A DNA stretch of 64,000 bases. It comes from Betaproteobacteria bacterium (GTDB taxonomy: Bacteria; Pseudomonadota; Gammaproteobacteria; Burkholderiales; Casimicrobiaceae). The notes beneath the pieces were generated by a model that saw only the letters and a list, made by a program, of their open reading frames with translations, did not search any database and was not told where the DNA came from. The translations under genes and the position numbers were made by a program. The stretch covers positions 356,208 through 420,207 of the forward strand of contig JAAFJO010000005.1 of the NCBI GenBank assembly GCA_013298145.1, given 5' to 3'. Shown here piece after piece: positions 57,005 to 64,000 of the stretch (position 1 is the stretch's first letter; each line of letters begins with the position of its first letter).

Positions 57005-58264
57005 TTACCGATACACCGGAAACCGCGAACAAAGCGCAATCACTTGCTCACGCACTTTCTCAATCGTCGCTTCATCCTGCGGATTCTCTAGTACGTCCGC
57101 GATGAAGTTACCGACCATCCGCGCTTCGGCTTCTTTGAATCCACGCGTCGTGAACGCAGGTGACCCCAAGCGAATGCCCGACGTGACCATTGGCTTTTCC
57201 GGATCGTTCGGGATGGCGTTTTTGTTGCAGGTCATGTGCGCGGTGTGGAGCACGTGTTCGGCTTCTTTACCGGTTATTTTTTTCGCACGAAGATCAACGA
57301 GCATCAGGTGCGATTCGGTGCCACCGCTCACGATGCGCAGACCGCGTGACACGAGCGTTTCCGCGAGCGCTTTTGCGTTCTTGAGCACTTGTTCTTGATA
57401 CGTTTTGAACTCAGGCTTGAGCGCTTCGCCAAATGCAACCGCTTTCGCGGCGATCACGTGCATGAGCGGGCCGCCTTGCAGGCCGGGGAACACGGCGCTG
57501 TTGAATTTTTTCGCGAGATCTTCGTCGTTGGTGAGGATGATGCCGCCGCGGGGGCCACGAAGTGTTTTGTGTGTGGTGCTGGTGACGACGTGCGCATGTG
57601 GCATCGGGTTTGGATACACACCGGCGGCGATCAGGCCTGCGTAGTGCGCCATGTCAACCCAGAGATACGCGCCAACTTCATCAGCGATTTCGCGCATCTT
57701 TTTCCAATCCCATTGCAGGGAATAGGCAGAGCCGCCGCCGACGATCATCTTCGGCTTCGTCTCAATCGCTTTGGCGCGCATCGCGTCGTAGTCGATTTTC
57801 TCTTCGGCGGTGAGGCCGTATGCCGTGGGCTTGAACCACTTGCCGCTCATGTTGAGCGCCATGCCGTGTGTGAGGTGGCCGCCTTCTGCGAGCGAGAGGC
57901 CGAGGAAGCCGTCACCCGGCTGCATGAGCACGAAATAAATCGCGGTGTTTGCTTGCGCGCCGGAATGCGGCTGCACGTTGGCGAACTTCGCGCCGAAAAG
58001 TTGCTTGATGCGTTCAATGGCGAGCGTTTCGGCTTGATCCACATATTCGCAGCCGCCGTAGTAGCGACGACCAGGGTAGCCCTCGGCGTATTTGTTGGTG
58101 AGCTGCGAGCCTTGCGCTTCCATCACGGCTTTGCTGGTGTAGTTTTCGGAGGCGATCAGCTCGATATGATCTTCCTGGCGCTGGTTTTCTTTTTGCACCA
58201 CGGCGAACAAATCGGGATCGACCTGTGCGAGGGAGGAGACAAAAAATTCTGGGCGTGCGTTCAT
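57005..58264 (-). CDS. glyA: Serine hydroxymethyltransferase
   Basis: 419 residues from ATG 58264, where AAGGA lies nine bases upstream; a longer frame to 58405 adds non-conserved sequence. PLP enzyme interconverting serine and glycine with tetrahydrofolate; supplies one-carbon units. Motifs: [61 protein letters not shown] and the PLP lysine, Lys233, in [13 protein letters not shown] (in parts). Conserved with the bacterial type throughout; no riboswitch was recognised in the 400 bp upstream. The Sel1 gene follows 12 bp after the stop. Confidence 0.98.
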   Translation of the reverse strand: MNARPEFFVSSLAQVDPDLFAVVQKENQRQEDHIELIASENYTSKAVMEAQGSQLTNKYAEGYPGRRYYGGCEYVDQAETLAIERIKQLFGAKFANVQPHSGAQANTAIYFVLMQPGDGFLGLSLAEGGHLTHGMALNMSGKWFKPTAYGLTAEEKIDYDAMRAKAIETKPKMIVGGGSAYSLQWDWKKMREIADEVGAYLWVDMAHYAGLIAAGVYPNPMPHAHVVTSTTHKTLRGPRGGIILTNDEDLAKKFNSAVFPGLQGGPLMHVIAAKAVAFGEALKPEFKTYQEQVLKNAKALAETLVSRGLRIVSGGTESHLMLVDLRAKKITGKEAEHVLHTAHMTCNKNAIPNDPEKPMVTSGIRLGSPAFTTRGFKEAEARMVGNFIADVLENPQDEATIEKVREQVIALCSRFPVYR

Positions 58265-58667
58265 GGGCAATGTTCCTTTGCGATCTTTACAGACAATGCA
58301 GTTCGGCACGGAACACTCACGGTAGGTGTTCTGTGCATGCCCAGGCGAACGGCGGGGGTTGCGTGCGGATCGATTCGTGCGGTACAGGCGATCAAGAAAT
58401 TTCACGATAGCCCAATGACGAAAACCACTTCACACAACAGCGCGCTTCCTGAGGGTGACTCCCTCTAATGCCGAATCGTTTTGATCACGGCACTACGCCA
58501 GTTACGCACTTGCTTCGGATTATAAAAACTGGTGACCTCATTTGTGAAGTAAATAGCCGCCTGTATATCGGCGAAGGCAGAGGCTAACTGCAAAAAAATA
58601 GTGATAACAACAAATTAGCTTATCTCACTCTTCCCCGATTTAAATGGGGCGATCGAGGTCGAAGCTG
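58265..58667. other. 403-bp intergenic region upstream of glyA
   Basis: It holds the glyA promoter. Near 58632-58648 CCCCGATTTAAATGGGG forms a short palindrome that could end the upstream minus-strand peptidase transcript (58668). The middle is AT-rich. No folate or glycine riboswitch pattern was recognised. Confidence 0.4.
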
Positions 58668-59630
58668 CTATAGCGGCGCATTGCGCGCTTTTGGCTCTGT
58701 CTCAACCGTGAACGGGAGCGAAAAATGCCACCATTCGCCGTCGTAAGGACGAAAGCCTGATTCGATCATCAGCGCACGCAGCACGCGCCGATTCGATTGT
58801 TGTAACTCCGTGATGCCGAGGCCGTCTTCGCGCCATTCGCTTTTGTCATCGAACGCATCGAATGCGGTTCCCATGTCAAGTTCGACGCCGTTTCGCTCGA
58901 CGGTGAGATCAATCGCGACCGCTCGATTGTGACCACCGTAGCGTGGCGGCTTGGGCTGTGCGACCCACTTTGGATCGGCGACGAGGGCAAACATTCGCTC
59001 TTGCGCGTAAATCGGCCGATAGCAATCCAAGACCTTGAGCGTGAGCGACGTGTCGCGCGCGTGTAGTGCTTGCGCTGCGCGTTGCAGGACGACGGCGACC
59101 GAGGGGTTCGCGAAGCAGCGCGGTGTGGCGTAAAGTCGCTCGAGGATCCGACAGCGCGCTGCGGTGTCGCAGAAGATATTGTCGCCGTGGTAGGCCATTG
59201 CGATGCGCAGACCGGCCGTCTCGTGGACACGAACGAGCGACGGCGCATAGGCGCTATCAGCGATGTTGACGTCTGACGCAGCGATCCACGCCTCGCGGTT
59301 TGCAAACTGCGTACCGCAAAGGTCAGACTGCGCGATCCGGATGAGAAATCGATCCGCCTCAAAACGAATCGCCGCGGATGGCCCGGCAGATACCACACAG
59401 GACGTTGCAGCATCCAGCGATCGTGCATCAGTAAATGGGCGCGTCGCGCGCAAGATCGTGGCGGATAACGGCTCTACCGGTGCAGCGGTGTAACTAACCA
59501 AAGCATTCGAAACTGATGCAATCGGAGCAAACGAACGTGTCGGCGTCGTACATGCGGACAGACTCAGCAGCGGGAAAAGCGCGGCGACGCCAACTACGGC
59601 GCTCGCCGTTCGCGTCGCAAGCAATGTCAT
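58668..59630 (-). CDS. VanX-like D-Ala-D-Ala dipeptidase (M15 family), lipoprotein
   Basis: 320 residues. The signal ends in a lipobox (LLSLSACTTP). The M15/VanX core has LKVLDCYRPIYAQERMF, then GGHNRAVAIDLTVERNGVELDMGTAFDAFDD with the zinc His and Asp, and the C-terminal EWWHF with the third ligand His and catalytic Glu (parts quoted). Zn2+ D-alanyl-D-alanine dipeptidases act in peptidoglycan or dipeptide turnover; VanX-type enzymes also occur without vancomycin resistance, as here (no vanHA). Anchored in a membrane facing the periplasm. It is 6 bp after the antiporter start-to-stop junction at 59637, so it may be co-transcribed with that gene. Confidence 0.9.
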   Translation of the reverse strand: MTLLATRTASAVVGVAALFPLLSLSACTTPTRSFAPIASVSNALVSYTAAPVEPLSATILRATRPFTDARSLDAATSCVVSAGPSAAIRFEADRFLIRIAQSDLCGTQFANREAWIAASDVNIADSAYAPSLVRVHETAGLRIAMAYHGDNIFCDTAARCRILERLYATPRCFANPSVAVVLQRAAQALHARDTSLTLKVLDCYRPIYAQERMFALVADPKWVAQPKPPRYGGHNRAVAIDLTVERNGVELDMGTAFDAFDDKSEWREDGLGITELQQSNRRVLRALMIESGFRPYDGEWWHFSLPFTVETEPKARNAPL

Positions 59631-59636
59631 GCGCCC

Positions 59637-60920
59637 CTATCCCAAAATTTTGTGCAAGCCGTAAAAACAGAAAATCGCCACAAAAGTTGGAGGAAGCGCT
59701 GCGACTAACAAGCCGCCCGCACCAATCGAATCATCCGGGAAAGAGCCCTTGAGGATCGAATAACCCGCAGGATTCGGTGCGTTGGCAATGACCGTAAGGC
59801 CGCCGCCCGTAACGGCGCCCGCCACCACCATGTACTTGAACTCATCTGACAAACCGGGGACGAGAGATGCGAGATAAGTAAGCGCCGCGTTATCGGTAAC
59901 GGCGGTGAGTGCAGTTGCGCCAAAGTAAACCGCGTCGGGCGACATTTTTGTGAGCAAAGGTTGCAGCCACCAGGCTTGCTGTCCACCCAGCACAACCAAG
60001 CCACCTAGGAAGAATCCAACCATCAGTGCTTCTTTCATAATCAAGCGACTCTGATACTTCTCGTACGCCGTTGCGAAGCCCAAGAAGAACAAGAAGATGC
60101 CCATGAACACGGCCGCATAGTGCGCAAAAACGACTACGCCCGCAAGAAATGCAACACTGATGAGGATGACACTCCACGGAATATCCGGTGCTTCGCGGCG
60201 AGCATTAAAGCGAACTTTGAAAAGATCTTTAGCGCAGAAGAGGGTCGCTGCGGCAGCGTTAATGCAAACGGCGAGCGTTGCTTCCCAGCCGAAGTTGAGG
60301 AACATAAACTTTGTGTCCCAGCCCCACGTTGCTGCCACCATCAACACTGGCGGCGCGGCAAAGGATGTGAGTACGCCGCCGATGGAAACATTCACGAACA
60401 GCGCGCCAACAGTCGCGTATTTGGCGCGCACCGAAATGTCCGGGTCACGGAAGACGAAATCTCGCAACATGAGCGCTGCGAGTGTCATCGCAGCAGGCTC
60501 GGTGATGAGCGAGCCTGTGAGCGGCACAAACGAGAGGATCAAAAAGTAAAAGAGATGCATCCGTAGGGTTGTGGACACAGGGATCAAGATGGTGAGCATT
60601 CGGACCGCCCAGCTCACAACGCTCACAATCGGCTTACTCGCAGCGACCACCATGATCACAAAAACAAACATCGGCTCAGTGAAATTGCGAGACTCTAGGT
60701 ATTTCACTGCGGGCTCTTTGCCGAGCGCGAAGAACATGTACGTCACCAGCACCATCGCCCAGAAGCCAAACACCGCTTCTACTTCTCCGAGGAAATGGAA
60801 CGTGCCCGAGTGATTCGGATAGCGATGAGCGAGCTTCTCGAATTGTTTGACGCTAAAGGTGTGGAGCACCGCGACAACAAACAGGCAGAGTCCGACGATT
60901 TGTAAGGTAGTTGGGTTCAT
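59637..60920 (-). CDS. Putative Na+/H+ antiporter (Na_H_antiport_3 type)
   Basis: 427 residues, about eleven to twelve predicted helices. Conserved segments: LCLFVVAVLHTFSVKQFE near the start, FHFLGEVEAVFGFWA, LITEPAAMTLAALMLRD, NVSIGGVLTSFAAPPVLMVAATWGWD, VTDNAALTYLASLVPGL and GGLTVIANAPNPAG (in parts). These match the putative Na+/H+ antiporter family of pfam07399. Cation specificity is not determinable. A spacer of 289 bp separates it from the TRAP receptor on the other strand; the divergent promoters share it. Confidence 0.9.
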   Translation of the reverse strand: MNPTTLQIVGLCLFVVAVLHTFSVKQFEKLAHRYPNHSGTFHFLGEVEAVFGFWAMVLVTYMFFALGKEPAVKYLESRNFTEPMFVFVIMVVAASKPIVSVVSWAVRMLTILIPVSTTLRMHLFYFLILSFVPLTGSLITEPAAMTLAALMLRDFVFRDPDISVRAKYATVGALFVNVSIGGVLTSFAAPPVLMVAATWGWDTKFMFLNFGWEATLAVCINAAAATLFCAKDLFKVRFNARREAPDIPWSVILISVAFLAGVVVFAHYAAVFMGIFLFFLGFATAYEKYQSRLIMKEALMVGFFLGGLVVLGGQQAWWLQPLLTKMSPDAVYFGATALTAVTDNAALTYLASLVPGLSDEFKYMVVAGAVTGGGLTVIANAPNPAGYSILKGSFPDDSIGAGGLLVAALPPTFVAIFCFYGLHKILG

Positions 60921-61209
60921 GGAGGGACAGTCGTTGAGGTCTTGTTTTGTTGCACTCGCAGAGTTTGGGTCGTGTGCAAGCGTGAGCAGCTCACCCTATG
61001 AATTATGACGACACCGAGTGCGCGCATTCGGCGCATGTTTCCCGGGAAAACCCCGCTAGAGTGAATGCTCGCGCAAACCTAGAATTTGAGAGTTTTCATG
61101 GTGCGCGGCACAACTAGTTGACCTTAACGTTAACAACCTCGAAATCGGCATCGCGAATTTCTAGACAACTACTTTTCTAAGACCTGACTCTTATTTCATT
61201 GGAGAGACT
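60921..61209. other. 289-bp divergent region with adjacent palindromes
   Basis: Between the antiporter and the TRAP receptor. CAACTAGTTG (61111-61120) and TTAACGTTAA (61124-61133) are perfect 10-bp palindromes three bases apart and within 90 bp of the receptor start; together they may be an operator pair. A ribosome site (GGAGAG) precedes ATG 61210. Confidence 0.5.
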
Positions 61210-62298
61210 ATGCAACGTCGTAACTTTCTCGCTAAATCGGCTGCTGGTGCAGCGGCCGGTGGCGCGATCCTCGGTGCGCCAGCCGTTATTGGCCAGTCGC
61301 CAAATGTGCGCTGGCGTTTGACCTCCGGCTTCCCAAAGTCGCTAGATACGATTTACGGCGCGGCAGAAGTTTTCGCGCAACAAGTTTCGAAGATGACCGG
61401 CGGGAAATTCCAAATCTCGGTGCATGCAGCCGGTGAACTGGTACCGATGCCTGGTCTGGTCGATGCAGTGCAAAACGGAACCGTTGAAGCAGGGCACACC
61501 GCGCCTTACTACTATTTCGGCAAGAACGATGCGTTCGCGCTTGGCTGCGCGATTCCGTTCGGTTTGAATTCGCGCCAGATGACCGCGTGGATGTACGAAG
61601 GCAATGGCCTCAAGCTGATGCGTGAGTTCTACTCGGGCTATGGCTTCACAAGCTTCCCAATGGGTAACACTGGCGCGCAGATGGGCGGTTGGTATCGCAA
61701 AGAAATCAAGTCGGCCGCAGACTTCAATGGCTTGAAATTCCGAGTTGGTGGATTCGCAGGCAGAGTGTGTCAGCGCCTCGGCGCAGTACCGCAAAATATT
61801 GCAGGCGGCGAGATTTATCAGGCGCTTGAAAAAGGCACGATCGATGCGTGCGAATGGGTCGGCCCGTACGATGACCAAAAGCTCGGCTTCAACAAGGTTG
61901 CGCCTCACTACTACTATCCAGGCTGGTGGGAAGGTGGCCCGCAGCTCGATCTTTATGTCAACCAAAAAGCCTTTGACGCGCTTACGCCTGAGTACAAAGC
62001 AATCGTCGAAAACGCAGCGGCCTTCGCGCACACCGAAATGCAAGCTCGTTACGACGCGCGCAACCCAGCCGCTTTGAAGCAGCTCGTTGCTGGCGGCACG
62101 AAGCTGCATCGCTTCCCGAAAGATTTGATGGACAAGGCGTTCAAAGAGTCGATGGATCTGTACGCAGACATCTCGTCTAAGAATGCAACATGGAAAAAGA
62201 TTTACGACGATTACTCGGCGTTCCGTCGCGAGGCCAATCAGTGGTTCCGCTTCACCGAGGCTGGCTTCGATGACTTCATGCAAGCTCAGCGCCTGTAG
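61210..62298 (+). CDS. TRAP transporter substrate-binding protein (TakP-like DctP family)
   Basis: 362 residues. Tat signal MQRRNFLAKSAAGAAAGG with a hydrophobic core. The mature domain begins NVRWRLTSGFPKSLDTIYGAA; later motifs GTVEAGHTAPYYYFGKND, GGWYRKEIKSAADFNGLKFRVGGFAGRV, CEWVGPYDDQKLGFNKVAPHYYYPGWWEGGP are very close to the TakP type of 2-oxoacid-binding TRAP receptors (parts quoted). It should deliver a carboxylate to a DctQM permease. A DctM gene runs the other way from 62629, convergent and not in the same operon. A strong terminator follows the stop (62342-62367). Confidence 0.95.
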   Translation: MQRRNFLAKSAAGAAAGGAILGAPAVIGQSPNVRWRLTSGFPKSLDTIYGAAEVFAQQVSKMTGGKFQISVHAAGELVPMPGLVDAVQNGTVEAGHTAPYYYFGKNDAFALGCAIPFGLNSRQMTAWMYEGNGLKLMREFYSGYGFTSFPMGNTGAQMGGWYRKEIKSAADFNGLKFRVGGFAGRVCQRLGAVPQNIAGGEIYQALEKGTIDACEWVGPYDDQKLGFNKVAPHYYYPGWWEGGPQLDLYVNQKAFDALTPEYKAIVENAAAFAHTEMQARYDARNPAALKQLVAGGTKLHRFPKDLMDKAFKESMDLYADISSKNATWKKIYDDYSAFRREANQWFRFTEAGFDDFMQAQRL

Positions 62299-62341
62299 TC
62301 TGGGCCGATCTGGCGGAGCTTGATGCTTCGCCACTCAAAAG

Positions 62342-62367
62342 AACCGCAGCGATCCTGCGGTTTTTTA
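62342..62367 (+). terminator. Intrinsic terminator after the TRAP receptor
   Basis: Perfect stem AACCGCAG (62342-62349) and CTGCGGTT (62355-62362), five-base loop CGATC, then TTTTTATTT. Located 44 bp after the stop codon. Confidence 0.92.
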
Positions 62368-62575
62368 TTTGCGACGCGGTTGAACGGCCCTGGGTTGCCT
62401 GCGAGTTGGTTCGAGGCGTAAATGTGGTCTGTGCGCGTCAGTTCACGCAGTAGCCAACCACGAAGCATGCGACAGTGGCCAAGCGCCAGCCACAACGCGC
62501 CTGCGGCAAAGCGCCAGGGTGATTTGCATCGACGGGTTGTCACGACTCGCTCTTATCGCTACGTGATCGATCGAA

Positions 62576-62607
62576 ATAAAAAAAGGGCGACCGCAGTCGC
62601 CCTTTGT
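62576..62607 (-). terminator. Intrinsic terminator of the TRAP large permease gene
   Basis: Minus strand: AAAGGGCGAC pairs with GTCGCCCTTT (62582-62605, loop of four), then TTTTTTATTT. It lies 22 bp after the stop of the DctM gene at 62629. The region between this and the previous terminator (62368-62575) has no gene seen. Confidence 0.92.
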
Positions 62608-62628
62608 GATTTTCGATTCGTGGCGCGA

Positions 62629-64000
62629 TTACTTCTTCGCGCCTTCCTTCTTCATTTCTTCCAGGAGCGCTTTGGCGGGATCATCGTCCACCTTGTTTGC
62701 GCTTGGCTGCTGGGCATCGTTCTGCTTCTCCTGCTGCTCGCGCTTCTGGTCAAACACTTTCATCATGTCCTCATCGGACAGCTTGTTCGTCGGTTTTTCG
62801 ACGTCCAGGTTGATGTTGCTGGTGTCAATGGTTTTCGACTTCGTCTGCACGTTATCGATCACCAAGCCCGGTTTCCACATCACGACGCCCACCATGATGA
62901 GCTGCAAAATAATGAAGGCAATCGATCCCTTGTAGATCTGCGTGGTGGTGACCGCTGGGATGAGCTTTCCTGTCACGCGGTCTTTGTAGTCAGCTTTCGC
63001 TGCCACACTTCGCAAATAGAAGAGCGCGAATCCAAACGGCGGCGTCAAGAACGAAGTCTGCAAGTTCATGGCGATGATCACACCAAACCAAATCAGATCG
63101 ATGCCCATCTTGTCGGCTACTGGTGCAAGCAGCGGCACGACGATGAAGGCGATCTCGAAGAAGTCAATGAAGCAACCAAGGATGAACACCAAGATGTTTA
63201 CAACGATCAAGAACCCGAGCTGACCGCCAGGTACTTTATCGAAGAGATGCTCGACCCATTTGTGTCCGTCAGCGGCATTGAACGTGAAGCTGAACACTGT
63301 TGAGCCGATCAAGATGAAGAGCACGAAGCACGCAAGTTTCGCGGTGCTGTCTAGCGCTTGCTTGAGCAGTTTGAAGTTGAGTCTGCGCTTCGAGCCCGCC
63401 ATGATGAGTGCGCCCAACGCGCCCATGGCACCGCCCTCGGTCGGCGTTGCCACGCCCAAGAAGATCGTTCCCAACACGAGGAAAATCAAGATCAGCGGCG
63501 GAATCAACACAAAGGTGACCTGCTCGGCGAGCTTCGAGACGAGCTTCAAGCGAAGCGCGCGGTTTGCAAGCGCCAAACCCAGCGCCACAAACGAAGCAAT
63601 CGTCATCGACATGATGAACACTTCGTCTCCAGGCGCTGGAAGCTCGCGCTTGATCATCGGGTTGATGATGGACTGATGCATTTGTGACCACACGTAGCCA
63701 CACACGCCTGCGATTGCGAGTAACGCAAGCAGTGACTTATGGCCCGACGCGCCGTTGTCTTCGCGATAGATGCGAGCTTCTTGCGGAAGCGCTGGAACCC
63801 AGTGTGGACGGGTGATTGCTACTGCCACAATGAAGAGCAGATACAAACCAACAAGCAACAAGCCCGGTACGAGCGCGCCTTCGTACATGTCGCCCACCGA
63901 GCGACCCAATTGGTCCGCCAATACGATCAACACGAGCGAGGGTGGAATCGCTTGCGCGAGCGTTCCAGATGCGGTGATCGTGCCCGTTGCGATGGTGCGG
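62629..64000 (-). CDS. TRAP transporter large permease (DctM-like), 5' end beyond the window
   Basis: Partial: at least 456 residues visible; the reading frame continues past position 64000 (RTIATGTITASGTLAQ... is in frame before the first internal Met at 63933). Many hydrophobic segments with DctM hallmarks: IPPSLVLIVLADQLGRSVGDMYEGA, GAATPTEGGAMGALGAL-type FLGVATPTEGGAMGALG, FLGCFIDFFEIAFI and LQTSFLTPPFGFALFYLR (in parts). The C-terminal tail of about 70 residues (from TKSKTIDTS to KKEGAKK) is unusual: charged, rich in Lys, Glu, Asp and Gln, likely a coiled coil or disordered cytoplasmic end. The DctQ subunit gene is presumably just outside the window. Confidence 0.93.
   Translation of the reverse strand, partial: RTIATGTITASGTLAQAIPPSLVLIVLADQLGRSVGDMYEGALVPGLLLVGLYLLFIVAVAITRPHWVPALPQEARIYREDNGASGHKSLLALLAIAGVCGYVWSQMHQSIINPMIKRELPAPGDEVFIMSMTIASFVALGLALANRALRLKLVSKLAEQVTFVLIPPLILIFLVLGTIFLGVATPTEGGAMGALGALIMAGSKRRLNFKLLKQALDSTAKLACFVLFILIGSTVFSFTFNAADGHKWVEHLFDKVPGGQLGFLIVVNILVFILGCFIDFFEIAFIVVPLLAPVADKMGIDLIWFGVIIAMNLQTSFLTPPFGFALFYLRSVAAKADYKDRVTGKLIPAVTTTQIYKGSIAFIILQLIMVGVVMWKPGLVIDNVQTKSKTIDTSNINLDVEKPTNKLSDEDMMKVFDQKREQQEKQNDAQQPSANKVDDDPAKALLEEMKKEGAKK

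Noticed and set aside
57389..58468. Long plus-strand open frame opposite glyA
   Set aside because: glyA is unmistakable on the minus strand; the opposite frame has no domain.
62422..63303. Plus-strand frame opposite the TRAP permease
   Set aside because: It overlaps the terminator and is antisense to a clear DctM protein.

Overview
This window is GC-rich, densely coded chromosome of a Betaproteobacterium (probably Burkholderiales or a close relative; the genus cannot be fixed from the sequence). The evidence is two orphan Bug-type solute receptors, PhoH with an N-terminal PIN domain, a Pit/DUF47 phosphate operon, core-MetE, DUF5648 modules, many secreted proteins with Tat or Sec signals, and the codon and base composition. 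There is no rRNA, phage, conjugation gene, transposase or CRISPR array. One tRNA is present (Arg, anticodon CCT). The mobile-type DNA is a 294-bp MITE-like element, GC-rich palindromic repeats inserted in frame in two genes, and small hairpins.

Layout. 1-4 kb: Tat-secreted DJ-1/PfpI protein (cut by the window edge), TonB-dependent receptor and a DUF2946 protein, then an Mth938-like protein. 4.3-9.3 kb: core methionine synthase, an unknown membrane-anchored protein, tRNA-Arg with a perfect hairpin on its 3' end, and an M61 peptidase. 9.6-18.7 kb: seven genes in close series on the + strand: DUF1800, DUF1501, a cytochrome c/ASH-repeat/DUF5648 protein, a TlpA-like thioredoxin, a DUF4266 lipoprotein, a DUF3570 barrel and ApbE. 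Nearly all products are extracytoplasmic and redox-linked; this is the most interesting locus. 18.7-28 kb: a modular glucose/sorbosone dehydrogenase-like protein, PhoH, a DUF3592-ankyrin membrane protein and an NHL-repeat/DUF5648 protein.

28-33 kb: two tandem ParA-like ATPases without ParB, separated by the MITE and followed by an array of 17-18-bp direct repeats; then the Pit/DUF47 operon and a DUF72 protein. 33-38 kb: glycine-rich-domain protein, Bug receptor, a TonB-like protein with a cytoplasmic N-terminal domain, and a periplasmic truncated haemoglobin paired with a DUF3034 porin-like protein. 38.7-44.7 kb looks like an envelope redox-stress region: two ECF sigma factors (one with a membrane anti-sigma, one with a ChrR-like cupin anti-sigma), two paralogous small cytochromes c, a Tat ferritin-like protein and two GNATs.

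44.7-64 kb: two translationally coupled MFS exporters, an acetolactate-synthase-like ThDP enzyme, a lipase-like hydrolase, DusA, a DUF502 membrane protein, a DUF1569-SDR-Bug operon, a higBA toxin-antitoxin pair with a probable leaderless autoregulated promoter, serine hydroxymethyltransferase followed by a Sel1 protein, a VanX-like lipoprotein, a Na+/H+ antiporter, and convergent TRAP transporter genes; the large permease runs off the end. All family assignments rest on motif recognition by eye; no database search was run.
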